Source: Desulfosporosinus hippei DSM 8344
GTDB taxonomy: Bacteria; Bacillota; Desulfitobacteriia; Desulfitobacteriales; Desulfitobacteriaceae
DNA length: 64,000 nt
Reading direction: 5' to 3'
Assembly (NCBI RefSeq): GCF_900100785.1
Contig: NZ_FNCP01000001.1
Span: forward strand, 186,001 to 250,000
Below, in pieces: positions 43,069 through 52,143 of this stretch. Both the position numbers and the translations under genes were made by a program. A model generated the notes under the pieces. It saw nothing but the letters and a program-made list of their open reading frames with translations. It searched no databases and was not told where the DNA came from. The first letter of the stretch is position 1. Each line of letters starts with the position of its first letter.

Positions 43069-43198
43069 TGAGTAACCTCCAATCTAGATGTAATAGGGGA
43101 ATTATAGTCTTAGGGTATAACTAGGAAACTAATCGGTTTAACCCTTGTACCTCATTGTTCTCCAGAATTTGTTCAGGAATTAGTTTAATGATTATCAA

Positions 43199-43942
43199 CT
43201 ATATCTTTCCAACCTCATTAACTGCTTTTCCTAACAGTTCATCTTGAGTTTGAATTACTTTTTGATTTGCTTCATACGCTTTCATCACTGACATCATATT
43301 TACTAGTTGTCCAGAAAGATCTACATTAGATCTTTCAATTGCCCCCTGCTGAACTTGGGCCCCAACCGATGCTTGAACACCTTCAGTTGCATTATATAAG
43401 GATTGACCTTCCCGTTGTAAAGCATCTTCAGGAATCTCAACAATACGCAAACGGTTAACTTCCTGGCCTTGATCAAAAATCATACCCTCTGAGCTAACTC
43501 TAAAATCGGAACTCAATGGGCCTATTGGGCCTTCTTCTCCTTGAACTGTAAAGCCCTCTGACGTTCTAAGCATTCCTTCGCTATCCAACTGAAAATGCCC
43601 ATTACGAGTATATCGATCTCCGTCCGGAGTCTGGACTACGAAGTATCCTAATGTTGTAAGGGCTAAGTCTGTCTTGACATCCGTTACATCTAACGATCCC
43701 TGAACATTCGATCTGGTTATTTGGTCGACTCCTAAACCTGTCCCCATTCCACCAAGGGCTACAGCCTCAGAAGTACTATTTCCCCCGATACGATAAATCT
43801 GTTTCGAGGGAAAAGAAATATTACTGGCAAGCTGTTCTTTGAAGCCGGCAGTCTTTATATTGACAACGTTATCTCCGATGACTTCGCTTTGCGTTTGTGC
43901 GGCTATCATTCCTGTAGCTGAAGTATATAATCCGCGTATCAT
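43199..43942 (-). CDS. flgF: flagellar basal-body rod protein, FlgF/FlgG type
   Basis: A 247-residue rod/hook-family protein. N-terminal YTSATGMIAAQTQSEVIGDNVVN and the C-terminal ERSNVDLSGQLVNMMSVMKAYEANQKVI are the conserved coiled-coil ends of the axial proteins. Sequence and length fit FlgF or the FlhO/FlhP proteins of bacilli; I use flgF because a clear FlgG is encoded nearby. It follows flgB by 13 nt. The usual N-terminal NIANxxTxG is changed to NVVNIKTAG. Confidence 0.82.
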   Translation of the reverse strand: MIRGLYTSATGMIAAQTQSEVIGDNVVNIKTAGFKEQLASNISFPSKQIYRIGGNSTSEAVALGGMGTGLGVDQITRSNVQGSLDVTDVKTDLALTTLGYFVVQTPDGDRYTRNGHFQLDSEGMLRTSEGFTVQGEEGPIGPLSSDFRVSSEGMIFDQGQEVNRLRIVEIPEDALQREGQSLYNATEGVQASVGAQVQQGAIERSNVDLSGQLVNMMSVMKAYEANQKVIQTQDELLGKAVNEVGKI

Positions 43943-43955
43943 TTCTATCCCCCCT

Positions 43956-44360
43956 TTATCCCTTAATTACCATTCTCATCAAGCCTAATTGTGATGAGAT
44001 GGCTCGAGTAAGGGAGTTATAATACAAGCCATTTTCAGCAACATTTGCCATCTCACGATCTATATCCACGTTATTTCCATCATTGCGCAGAGAGGTAGTT
44101 CGATCTGTGACGATCCCTAATCCATCAATTTCAGCGGACATACTACTTAGGTGTTTGGGGGAGGTCTGCTTCATTTGTAAAACCGGACTTTCTTCACCTA
44201 AGGCAGCACCGAGAGCCATTTGAAAATTAACATCGGATCGTTTAAAGTTGGGAGTATCAATATTCGCAACGTTATTAGACAGAACCTGTTGCCTCAATGA
44301 TGAGGCATCAAGTCCGGTCTGCAAAACATTCAGTACGGGTCTGTCTAACCAACCTGCCAT
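43956..44360 (-). CDS. flgB: flagellar basal-body rod protein FlgB
   Basis: A 134-residue proximal rod protein. The N-terminal LRQQVLSNNVANIDTPNFKRSDV and the C-terminal NNVDIDREMANVAENGLYYNSL are typical of FlgB. In most Firmicutes flgB begins the operon with flgC and fliE; here it lies near the 3' end after flgG, and flgC is not beside it. ATG at 44360 starts 4 nt after flgG ends. Confidence 0.92.
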   Translation of the reverse strand: MAGWLDRPVLNVLQTGLDASSLRQQVLSNNVANIDTPNFKRSDVNFQMALGAALGEESPVLQMKQTSPKHLSSMSAEIDGLGIVTDRTTSLRNDGNNVDIDREMANVAENGLYYNSLTRAISSQLGLMRMVIKG

Positions 44361-44364
44361 GACC

Positions 44365-45159
44365 TTACCTCCTCAAGGAATTAGCAATCCCCCACATTTT
44401 ATCTCCATCCTGGACTAGCCTGGCATTCGCTTGATAAGCCCTTTGAGCCTGGATGAGATCGGTCATAGAGGCTGCAATGTCTACGTTTGATTGTTCCAGA
44501 GAATGACTGCGAACAACCCCTAAAACCTGATTACCCACCAAAGGGCTTCCCGGTTGTCCAGTCTGAGGCTCGCCAGAGTTTTCTGTAGCAAGAAAAAGAT
44601 TGTTATCTGTTCTCTGTAAACCCCCAGGATTTTGGAAGCCAACAAGGGTAATTTGACCAAATGTCATAGACTCCCCGTTAATTACTCCGGTTATCTCCCC
44701 GTTTTCAGCTACCACTAAATCGGAAGCACCTTCAGGGATCATAATTGCCGGTTGAACCACATTTCCTTGCATATCCGCAAGCTGTCTGTTTGCATCTATC
44801 TGAAATGCTCCTACTCGCGTATAGCTCGTTTCCCCATTCGAAGTCTGAACCTGAAAAAAACCAGACCCGTCTATTCCTAAATCCCACACACGATCGGTAT
44901 TACTTAAATTTCCTTGTTGAAGGTTTATACTGCTAGAGCCATAAAGCACTCCGGCACCTACATCGAAGGTAGCCACTGCATTTCCGTTTTGTTCGGTTAC
45001 AGTATTTCCTGATCGCACCTCGGTGGATAATGCCTCACCAAAAGCCATTTGACTTGCCTTATACCCCTGAGTATTAGCATTTGCCAAGTTGTTTCCGATG
45101 GTATCTATCGCAGTTTGTTGGGCTAGAAGTCCAGACATGGCTGTCCCTACTAGGCGCAT
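44365..45159 (-). CDS. flgG: flagellar distal rod protein FlgG
   Basis: A 264-residue FlgG/FlgE-type axial protein. N-terminal QTAIDTIGNNLANANTQGYKA, central IDGSGFFQVQT and YTRVGAFQ, and the C-terminal SLEQSNVDIAASMTDLIQAQRAYQANARLVQ fit FlgG. The length is close to the usual 260. ATG at 45159. It is placed between flgE and flgB in the operon. Confidence 0.88.
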   Translation of the reverse strand: MRLVGTAMSGLLAQQTAIDTIGNNLANANTQGYKASQMAFGEALSTEVRSGNTVTEQNGNAVATFDVGAGVLYGSSSINLQQGNLSNTDRVWDLGIDGSGFFQVQTSNGETSYTRVGAFQIDANRQLADMQGNVVQPAIMIPEGASDLVVAENGEITGVINGESMTFGQITLVGFQNPGGLQRTDNNLFLATENSGEPQTGQPGSPLVGNQVLGVVRSHSLEQSNVDIAASMTDLIQAQRAYQANARLVQDGDKMWGIANSLRR

Positions 45160-45196
45160 TAGGCAAACCTCCGTCTCATCAATATCAGTCTAAATC

Positions 45197-46582
45197 TTAA
45201 CGTTTAAGATTTATAAGTTCTTCTAAGAGAGTGTCTGAAACAGTAATTACTCGGGAATTAGCCTGGAAACCACGTTGGGTTACAATCATATCCGTAAATT
45301 CCGTAGAAAGGTCGACATTAGACATTTCGACAGTATTAGAGACAATACTTGCTCGGCCATCTTCCCCGGCGGCACCAATGCTAGGTGCCCCAGAGTTGTT
45401 TGAAGTGGAGAGAAAATTCCCACCTATATTTGCCAGGCCAGCCTCGTTAGCAAAGGAGGCTACAGCGATTTGAGCAATTTTATGGGTCACTGAGTCTACC
45501 CCATTGCTATAGACACCGGTAATTACTCCACTTTGGTCGATGCTATAGTCTGTAAGAGTATGAGCTTTGTTGGTAAAATCATAGCTAATTAAGGCAGCTC
45601 CTGTAGCATCAGTCGCAGTAGCACCATCTTCTTGGTTAGCTCCGAGAGTAATTTGATATTTTCCGTTGACAGCTTTTACGACATATTCCCCATCACTTGG
45701 TGTATCAGATGTCGATAGGGTATATTTAAGATCATCTAAATAAATATTTGTGCCTGGTTCAGGCGGATAGTCCACTGTTATTTGAGTAGCACTGTCAGCC
45801 GTTATACTCGTTATGTTGTTTCCAGTAGCTGCAGGGGCAATATAATGGACATTTGCAGCAGAAGTGGTCACATCATAATTTGAGGCGAAGGTTACATAAC
45901 CAGTCGCTGGGTCATAGGAGAATTGGCCTGCTGCAGGGGTTGTACCCGTTGGAACCCTCGTTAAACCATCGATCGTCAAGTTTTCAGCATTTGTGACACC
46001 CGTATCGTATTCAGGCGCAGTTGTTTCAGTAAGGTCACCAGATACACTAAGAACTGCTTCTTCAGATATCGGAAAAAAAGTATCTGTTGCTAATTTATCT
46101 CCAATCTTAAACCTAATATCTGCTGCTGCACCCCATACAACTGGAGTGGTGTCATCCGCACCCCAGCTAAACCCTTGCACTTTTGCTCCAGTTGCAGGAT
46201 CAATAAGAGTACCTGCGCTATCTTGACCAAATCCGCCGGCCCGAGTATAAACTTGCTGCCCGTTATTATTCAAGACAAAGAATCCGCTTCCCTGCAACAT
46301 CATATCTGTGGCATTTCCTGTTGATTGCGAACTTCCTTGTGTCATAATTTGGTCGATAGATCCCAGCATTACACCTAAACCAACTTGCACGGTGTTTGTT
46401 CCGCCTTGATTTTGAGTAGGGGCTGAAGCACCTTTCAAATTTTGACTTAACATCGTGGAAAAGGATACTCTACTCCGCTTATAGCCAGTTGTATTTACGT
46501 TAGAAATGTTATTTCCGATAACATCCATTTTGACCTGGTGATTTTTCAACCCGGAAATGGCTGAATATAATGAACGCATCAT
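45197..46582 (-). CDS. flgE: flagellar hook protein FlgE
   Basis: The hook subunit, 461 residues. Conserved ends are LKNHQVKMDVIGNNISNVNTTGYK at the N-terminus and EMSNVDLSTEFTDMIVTQRGFQANSRVI at the C-terminus; LQGSGFFVLNNNG is the typical D0/D1 junction. The central variable region (about 170-340) is Thr/Ala/Asp-rich with repeated strands and is expected to be surface exposed. ATG at 46582 has GAGGAGG upstream. It follows flgD by 58 nt. Confidence 0.93.
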   Translation of the reverse strand: MMRSLYSAISGLKNHQVKMDVIGNNISNVNTTGYKRSRVSFSTMLSQNLKGASAPTQNQGGTNTVQVGLGVMLGSIDQIMTQGSSQSTGNATDMMLQGSGFFVLNNNGQQVYTRAGGFGQDSAGTLIDPATGAKVQGFSWGADDTTPVVWGAAADIRFKIGDKLATDTFFPISEEAVLSVSGDLTETTAPEYDTGVTNAENLTIDGLTRVPTGTTPAAGQFSYDPATGYVTFASNYDVTTSAANVHYIAPAATGNNITSITADSATQITVDYPPEPGTNIYLDDLKYTLSTSDTPSDGEYVVKAVNGKYQITLGANQEDGATATDATGAALISYDFTNKAHTLTDYSIDQSGVITGVYSNGVDSVTHKIAQIAVASFANEAGLANIGGNFLSTSNNSGAPSIGAAGEDGRASIVSNTVEMSNVDLSTEFTDMIVTQRGFQANSRVITVSDTLLEELINLKR

Positions 46583-46640
46583 AAGACGTTTTTCCTCCTC
46601 ATTGACTATTTATTTTTACCTAAGTTAGGCTTATAAAGAC

Positions 46641-47282
46641 TTAAATAATTTCAGTATCAGTGCCAGAATCTGTATTGATAACATTATCGTTATTAATGCT
46701 AGTATCTGTTTCTGGGGCTGTGTTCTGATCTGTGCTTGTATCTGATACCGTATCCAGCTCTAGGTCTGTTTCATCCTCTGTATTTTCTGTCGGCTCCTCA
46801 ACGTCCGGAGTAACTACAGGAGTAGGCTCCTTAATAAGTGTCAGCAGACCTAATTCGATATCTTTCAAAGATCCATCTGCCTTGCGAACTTGAAGCTTCG
46901 GATCTCCATCAAGCCACTTTACTGCTTCGACAGTACCCTCTATAACGGTGACTCCGTCAATATCTACTCCGCTTACCCATTTACCAATCATCGCCGCACC
47001 TTGGGTAAGGGCTGACTGTTGGGAAAAAAAGGTCATACTCTTTGACAAGGTTTCCATGGATGCTGCAATATTGTTCATCTGCTCTAAAGAGCTGAAGGAG
47101 GCCAATTGGGCAATAGACTCTTTGTTATCTACAGGATTCAAAGGATCCTGATTTTGTAGCTGAGCAACCAATAACTTGAGAAAATCGTCTTTTCCCAGCG
47201 AATCATTTGTTACGATTCCTTGGCTTCCACTTGTATTGCTGGTTGAAGAGGTTTTGTAAGTTGTCCCATTAATGTTACTCAT
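46641..47282 (-). CDS. flgD: flagellar hook-capping protein FlgD
   Basis: FlgD caps the growing hook. The 213-residue protein has the conserved DFLKLLVAQLQNQDPLNPVDNKE core near residue 33 and an SLEQMNNI segment. Instead of the usual FlgD Ig/Tudor region, the last about 60 residues are an acidic tail rich in Thr, Asp and Glu (EEPTENTEDETDLELDT). It follows fliK by 9 nt. Confidence 0.9.
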   Translation of the reverse strand: MSNINGTTYKTSSTSNTSGSQGIVTNDSLGKDDFLKLLVAQLQNQDPLNPVDNKESIAQLASFSSLEQMNNIAASMETLSKSMTFFSQQSALTQGAAMIGKWVSGVDIDGVTVIEGTVEAVKWLDGDPKLQVRKADGSLKDIELGLLTLIKEPTPVVTPDVEEPTENTEDETDLELDTVSDTSTDQNTAPETDTSINNDNVINTDSGTDTEII

Positions 47283-47291
47283 AGCAGCCTC

Positions 47292-48962
47292 CTATGCCGT
47301 GACATTTATCCGATTATCTCCAACGCTATTATTGAAGACAGCATCTTGTTTCTCATCTTCACTAGTGAGTGGTTCATTCTGTTGAAATGTCCTGCGAGCC
47401 TCATCGCCCTGCTGTTGTTGTTGACGTTCTCCGTTTTGACCCATTTCCAGAGAGCCACAGTTCACACCTTGGTTTACTAAGTTGTGGCGCAGTTCAGAAA
47501 GCTGATTCTGAAGAAGCTGCCCAGTAGCCGCTTCATTAGCGTGTACCTGTAAATGTACTTGCCCGCCTTCCCATCGCAAAAGTATGCGAACCTTTCCTAA
47601 TTCCTCCGGATGGAGTTGAATATCTAATTCTTTCAGAGTGTGTTGATTACTCATGACTTGCTCACGAACTACACCAGAGATCTGCTCCCATAGTGGTAAT
47701 CCAGCTGTTTTAACGTCAGAAGAAGTAAAAGAAAGAATATTCGTAGGTGACCCAACTCCTAGACTCGAAGGTTGAGTTTGATCATCTTGTATACCAGATA
47801 CGTCGGTTTTAGGGCGACTTGCTTTATTAATCTCTTCACTTAGAGAGTTAAAATGCTGTAAAAATCCTCGTTCCAAAAAACTTGTTCCTTCTGATCTTTG
47901 TTGAGTGTTCGTTGAAAAAGTCCCATCTTTACGTGTAAGTAGACTGCCTTCATGATTTTCTGCCTGACCCACTAGATTACTTAGTTGTCCTTCCTTGGAA
48001 TTCTGAGGGGCTTTTTCTCCTCGAACCCTGTCCATTAACAATGGGAAAAGAGTTGCCAGAAGAGTAGCAGTCTTTGCGTTTAGTTCAGGGCCATTGCTAT
48101 CACCACTGCTGTCAGCAAAGCTTTCAAGCAATTGGTTTATGTTATTTCGGCCTACGCTATTTTGGGAGTTCGAGGTATTGACATTATCCGACTCTTGAGT
48201 AATCTCATCAGACATGATCAATCCTTGAAGAAGCTTAGCTATTTCCAGGTTCAGGTTTTCTGCTTTAGCCGATTTAGGCACTGTCGAATTAACTAGATTA
48301 TTAGTTAATTCTCCATCCTTCTCTAGTGCTGTCGTCCAACCTTGAATCAGCTTCGCCAATTCTTGGATTTCATTGTTTCTAGTGGTTTGTACCGCTGAGG
48401 CACTCTCCTGTGGAGTGATGTCAGTTATCGTACCAGATAGTGCTACTAAGAGATCGTTTATTACCTGTCTATATTTATCCAATTCCGCGTTCCCGGGGTT
48501 ATCCCCCTGAGGGTATAGTGCCGACATCCGTTTCAACACAATACTCTCATCCGAGTTAAGTGATATTAGATTCATCAAATCAGCTTCAGCTAATGATGAA
48601 TTGACAATTCCCTGACTCGTAATTTCTCCGGAATTGGCTTCCTTGCCTGCCGGAAGATCACTCTGAAGCATGGGCAGTGATTGAAATAACCAGGCAAAGT
48701 TGCCATATCCGAGCATCCCCGTCCCATTTGATTCTTCTAAGCTCTGAATAGGATCTCCTTCACTCTGTGCTTTTTCGCTATCCTGTCCTTCTTTAGAGTT
48801 CTGCCCTTTCGGATCTGAATTTGGTTGGATTAAATCGCCAAGAAACGATGCAAAGAGTGCTGCAGCATTTGCTGTGCTTTGTGAGCTAACTTTTCCTTCA
48901 GAGGAAGTTTCAAGATTTTTTCTGCTCCTGAAGGAATCCGAAAGGACATTTATATTCGACAC
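47292..48962 (-). CDS. fliK: flagellar hook-length control protein FliK
   Basis: A 556-residue hook-length ruler. Most of it is Ser/Asn/Gln-rich and low in conservation; the C-terminal flagellar-hook domain (about 450-540) has the family's LDIQLHPEELGKVRILLRWE and LVNQGVNCGSLEM. A Gln run (QQQQQG) sits near its end. The start is GTG at 48962 with GGGAGG upstream. It lies between sigD and flgD. Confidence 0.88.
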   Translation of the reverse strand: MSNINVLSDSFRSRKNLETSSEGKVSSQSTANAAALFASFLGDLIQPNSDPKGQNSKEGQDSEKAQSEGDPIQSLEESNGTGMLGYGNFAWLFQSLPMLQSDLPAGKEANSGEITSQGIVNSSLAEADLMNLISLNSDESIVLKRMSALYPQGDNPGNAELDKYRQVINDLLVALSGTITDITPQESASAVQTTRNNEIQELAKLIQGWTTALEKDGELTNNLVNSTVPKSAKAENLNLEIAKLLQGLIMSDEITQESDNVNTSNSQNSVGRNNINQLLESFADSSGDSNGPELNAKTATLLATLFPLLMDRVRGEKAPQNSKEGQLSNLVGQAENHEGSLLTRKDGTFSTNTQQRSEGTSFLERGFLQHFNSLSEEINKASRPKTDVSGIQDDQTQPSSLGVGSPTNILSFTSSDVKTAGLPLWEQISGVVREQVMSNQHTLKELDIQLHPEELGKVRILLRWEGGQVHLQVHANEAATGQLLQNQLSELRHNLVNQGVNCGSLEMGQNGERQQQQQGDEARRTFQQNEPLTSEDEKQDAVFNNSVGDNRINVTA

Positions 48963-49037
48963 CAGCCATCACCTCCCAATAAGACTCTAAGTCTTATATC
49001 GTCAAAATCTTGTTAAAACATTAGGATGATCCCTTAT

Positions 49038-49790
49038 TTAAAACAAATTCTTCTTTTGTCGACTAAGTCTTCCTCTGAGCCTTAAGATCGCCTGAGAATG
49101 AAGCTGAGATATTCTGGATTCAGAAAGTTTCATAATTGCAGCAATTTCTTTTAGAGTTAATTCTTCCTGATAGTATAAGGCGATGACTAATTTCTCCTTT
49201 TCAGGTAACTTATCAATAGCAACAGCAAGAATCTGCTTTTGTTCGTCTTTCTCAACCGCTTGATAAGCATCTTGGGCCTCTGTATCTACAAGCAGATTCA
49301 GAGGTGTGCCACTGCTATCTCCATCATTATCCACGGTTGTTTCATCAAAGGAGGTCAAGGTTAAAATTTGGGCTTGAGCCAAGATGTTTTCAACTTCGAC
49401 GACCTCTACTTGAAGTAAATCTGCGACTTCTTCCGCTGTAACCGCCCTGCCCAACCGATATTCTAACTCTGCAAAAGCGTCTTGAACTTTTTTTACCCTC
49501 TGCCTTGCCGAATGGGGAACCCAATCCATAGTTCGGAGTCCATCAATCATCGCACCCCGGATACGAATTGTGGCATAAGTTTCAAATTTAAACCCTCGCG
49601 CTGCTTCAAATCGTTCCAAGGCATCGAGTAAACCAAAGACACCATAACCGATGATATCATCCTCGTCGACATGAGGGGGCAGGGAAATTGCTAAACGCCC
49701 TGCAATTCGTTTAACTAACGGCAAATATCTCTCAATATGCTCTTGTTTCCAAGGTACTCGTGAAGCGGTTTCATAGGCATTCGGTATCAA
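49038..49790 (-). CDS. sigD: flagellar RNA polymerase sigma factor (FliA/SigD type)
   Basis: A 250-residue sigma-28-type factor. Region 2 shows YGVFGLLDALERFE and FETYATIRIRGAMIDGLR; region 3 has the DWVPHSARQRVKKV typical of sigma-28; region 4 ends with LTLKEIAAIMKLSESRISQLHSQA. It should direct late flagellar and chemotaxis genes. The start is TTG at 49790 with GGGGGTGAG six bases upstream. Heptad repeats lie between it and the preceding small membrane-protein gene. No anti-sigma FlgM is in the window. Confidence 0.92.
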   Translation of the reverse strand: MIPNAYETASRVPWKQEHIERYLPLVKRIAGRLAISLPPHVDEDDIIGYGVFGLLDALERFEAARGFKFETYATIRIRGAMIDGLRTMDWVPHSARQRVKKVQDAFAELEYRLGRAVTAEEVADLLQVEVVEVENILAQAQILTLTSFDETTVDNDGDSSGTPLNLLVDTEAQDAYQAVEKDEQKQILAVAIDKLPEKEKLVIALYYQEELTLKEIAAIMKLSESRISQLHSQAILRLRGRLSRQKKNLF

Positions 49791-49806
49791 ATCTTACTCA
49801 CCCCCA

Positions 49807-49936
49807 AATCGTGGTTCAAGGTTCGTAGTTCGTGGTTCGAACCTCATAATCCCCATTTACGATTTTTTTCAAAAGTTGCCGCGGATATCTAATCGTTGCC
49901 CTTCGAACACGAATATCAAATATCGAACTACGATTA
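49807..49936. repeat. paired inverted heptad arrays before sigD
   Basis: Array 1 (49807-49848): AATCGTG, GTTCAAG, GTTCGTA, GTTCGTG, GTTCGAA, CCTCATA. Array 2 (49902-49936) is the same type inverted: its reverse complement reads AATCGTA, GTTCGAT, ATTTGAT, ATTCGTG, TTCGAAG. They face each other across about 50 nt, so the transcript between the small membrane-protein gene and sigD could fold into a long imperfect hairpin. The second array reaches the stop codon at 49934. Confidence 0.85.
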
Positions 49937-50326
49937 ATCCCAACCCATCCGTTTTACAATTTCAGCTTGACGCTCGCTATCCGGAAGCCCAGAACTTAGA
50001 TTACGGTCAACCTGCCCAGGAAATCCCGCCTGTTGTCCCGATGGAGCTTGAAGCTCATCATCTCCAACTGAGAAATCAATATTTGCCCCACGTCCGTTAT
50101 CAGGATCAATTTCGCCCTCTTCAGGTTTCTGAGGAGCAGTCCTTTCAAACAAAGTAAGTGTTCCTGTCATCAATAAGTACATAACCCCAAAGGAAATTGC
50201 TGCCCGAATCATTAAATCAAAGAGCTTAATCTCATTAAGCCAGCTTAGGACTAAGACAATAATCATAATACCTATAGAGAGGCGCATAGACCAAACCTGG
50301 TATAGTTCTCTGTTCTGGAGGTTCAT
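49934..50326 (-). CDS. small membrane protein of the flagellar operon
   Basis: A 130-residue protein with two membrane helices (about 12-29 and 38-58) and an acidic, Gly/Asp-rich cytoplasmic tail. I do not recognise a named family, but small two-helix proteins before sigD are common in clostridial flagellar operons. ATG at 50326 overlaps the cheD stop by one base (TAATG), so translation is coupled. Confidence 0.75.
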   Translation of the reverse strand: MNLQNRELYQVWSMRLSIGIMIIVLVLSWLNEIKLFDLMIRAAISFGVMYLLMTGTLTLFERTAPQKPEEGEIDPDNGRGANIDFSVGDDELQAPSGQQAGFPGQVDRNLSSGLPDSERQAEIVKRMGWD

Positions 50327-50808
50327 TAAACCACCTTTTCTCCATGATTAATCGTTCTGATATGCAAGTCTCCTGTCCCCACATTGAAATGAATCGTGCG
50401 ACCAAAACTTCCGCCCACATCCGCTACCAAAAGAGGAATACCATGCCTCTTAAGTTCCTGCTCAACTGCCTCAGCATTGCGATCCCCAATCTTAAGAACC
50501 GGTGGTTTTCCCGGAAATGAAAACATCTGGGCACCACCAGCCATTTTAGCCCGCAGACGAGACTTACTGGCTCCCATACTCATAATATCTCTAACTAATA
50601 ACTCCAGTGCTGTATCTGCATATTTTGCAGGGTTGCCCCCCAGGCTTCCATTAGCCGTTGGCAGCATAATATGAGCCATCCCACCAACTTTTAGTAGCGG
50701 ATCATGAACACAGATTCCGATACAAGACCCTAATCCAGCGGTTAATAATAGAATCGGAGCAACAGCCGTTTTAAAATCAGCCATCCCAACAGTAATTACA
50801 TCATTCAT
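50326..50808 (-). CDS. cheD: chemoreceptor glutamine deamidase CheD
   Basis: CheD deamidates glutamines of chemoreceptors and is activated by binding to CheC. The 160-residue protein has LLTAGLGSCIGICVHD with the catalytic Cys near residue 32, GMAHIMLP with the catalytic His, and GDRNAEAVEQEL near the C-terminal half. It overlaps cheC by 4 nt (ATGA), fitting the CheC-CheD interaction. Confidence 0.94.
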   Translation of the reverse strand: MNDVITVGMADFKTAVAPILLLTAGLGSCIGICVHDPLLKVGGMAHIMLPTANGSLGGNPAKYADTALELLVRDIMSMGASKSRLRAKMAGGAQMFSFPGKPPVLKIGDRNAEAVEQELKRHGIPLLVADVGGSFGRTIHFNVGTGDLHIRTINHGEKVV

Positions 50809-51401
50809 ACTCCCATGGCCCCCAACAATTTCTTCAATGACCCTTCTTCAGGTAAAAAGATAAATTGTCCTTCGATTTTAGGAATTCCCGTAAGCTGTGT
50901 ATCAATAAATAAGACCGTGTCATCAAGTACCCCTTCTTCGAGGAAAATCGCATCTAAACTTGCTCCAATCATGTCCACTGCCAAAGCAGGTACCGAAGGT
51001 TGAAGAGGGATTCCTGAAAATTGGGTTAAGGCCATAATAAAAGAACTCACTAAGATATTTCCCACTTCTTTTAAAGCCGATTGGGCCATTTCTCCCATAT
51101 AAAGATCCATCGGTTCGTTGGTTCCGAATAATAACTGCACCACGATTTCTGCGCTTTCTACCGGAAAGAAAAATACTGCTTTTCCGGGAGCATCTCCCTC
51201 AACTTTAACGTAGATCACTGCCTGAGGATCATCCAACTGTCCAACAATTGCTGAAAGCTCCTCAAAACGAACCGCCCAAACTTCAGGTACGGACATGTCA
51301 ATACGACGTTGCAAAAGGGTTGATAATGCTGTCGCTGCATGGGCAGATCCTATGTTTCCGATTTCACGTAAAGCGTCCAATTGGAATTGTGTAATCTTCA
51401 T
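50805..51401 (-). CDS. cheC: CheY-P phosphatase CheC
   Basis: A 198-residue CheC that dephosphorylates CheY-P and regulates CheD. Two phosphatase signature helices are seen: DALREIGNIGSAHAATALS at the N-terminus and SALKEVGNILVSSFIMAL near residue 108, both with the E..N pair. ATG at 51401 lies directly at the pilZ stop (TAAATG). Confidence 0.94.
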   Translation of the reverse strand: MKITQFQLDALREIGNIGSAHAATALSTLLQRRIDMSVPEVWAVRFEELSAIVGQLDDPQAVIYVKVEGDAPGKAVFFFPVESAEIVVQLLFGTNEPMDLYMGEMAQSALKEVGNILVSSFIMALTQFSGIPLQPSVPALAVDMIGASLDAIFLEEGVLDDTVLFIDTQLTGIPKIEGQFIFLPEEGSLKKLLGAMGV

Positions 51402-52046
51402 TTACACCAAACCTTTCTTACGCATTGCCCTTTGAATATCAAAGACGCAGCGAATAATCTTATCTCGTTCACGTTCTGAGATTTCATGAAATTCAACTGA
51501 AACACTATATTTTTTAGTATCCTCGATCCTGACAACCCGACAGACACGTACGGGGGTCTGGATCTCCCCATTGGGTAAAGAAAATTGCGCATAGATCAAG
51601 GCTCTATTTTCTACGAGTTCTCTTGTAGAAAACCGCATTCCTCCACCGCTTAAATCAAGCATTATTGCTTTGTAAAGATCACTTAACCCCTCTCGTGTCA
51701 CCATTCTAAAGGAAACAGGGAAAGAGGCTGGGACTCTGACAAAATGTCGTCGCTGAACTTTTTCTACAGTGTCAGGCAATACCAAAACCAATATAGGAAC
51801 CGGTACTGCAATCCTTTGCATAATATTTCCTTCAAAGGAATAGACAGCTGTTTCATCACAAAAAGTTATCTTTACTTTAGTACCCTCGCGTACAGGAACC
51901 AACTCGCCATGTTCAAAGGGAACTCCTACAGAAAGGAGTCTTTCACCTACTTCTTCAATTTTTGTGCGGTAATTCCCTTGATACTCCCCTTCTAATACGG
52001 CAAGTTCTACCGCCAGTCCGTGTAAAAGCTTCTTTTTATATGACAA
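51402..52046 (-). CDS. PilZ-domain c-di-GMP binding protein, YcgR-like
   Basis: A 214-residue protein with an N-terminal YcgR/YpfB-type domain (about 1-90) and a C-terminal PilZ domain (about 97-205). The PilZ signatures RRHFVRVPA (RxxxR) near residue 99 and DLSGGGMRF (D/NxSxxG) near 130 are intact, so c-di-GMP binding is expected. YcgR-type proteins slow the flagellar motor when bound to c-di-GMP. It replaces the cheB-cheA-cheW block usual between flhG and cheC. Confidence 0.9.
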   Translation of the reverse strand: MSYKKKLLHGLAVELAVLEGEYQGNYRTKIEEVGERLLSVGVPFEHGELVPVREGTKVKITFCDETAVYSFEGNIMQRIAVPVPILVLVLPDTVEKVQRRHFVRVPASFPVSFRMVTREGLSDLYKAIMLDLSGGGMRFSTRELVENRALIYAQFSLPNGEIQTPVRVCRVVRIEDTKKYSVSVEFHEISERERDKIIRCVFDIQRAMRKKGLV

Positions 52047-52060
52047 GTTGTCACCCCCTT

Positions 52061-52095
52061 TTCGTAGTTCGAGGTTCGATGTTCGTAGTTCGAAT
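52061..52095. repeat. tandem heptad array, five units
   Basis: TTCGTAG, TTCGAGG, TTCGATG, TTCGTAG, TTCGAAT in strict register, directly upstream of the pilZ ribosome-binding site, between flhG and the pilZ gene. A lone GGTTCAC lies nearby at 52109-52116 toward flhG. Confidence 0.9.
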
Positions 52096-52143
52096 ATAAC
52101 CTGATTAATGGTTCACACATCTTTGTCTGTAGGGAGGACTAAT

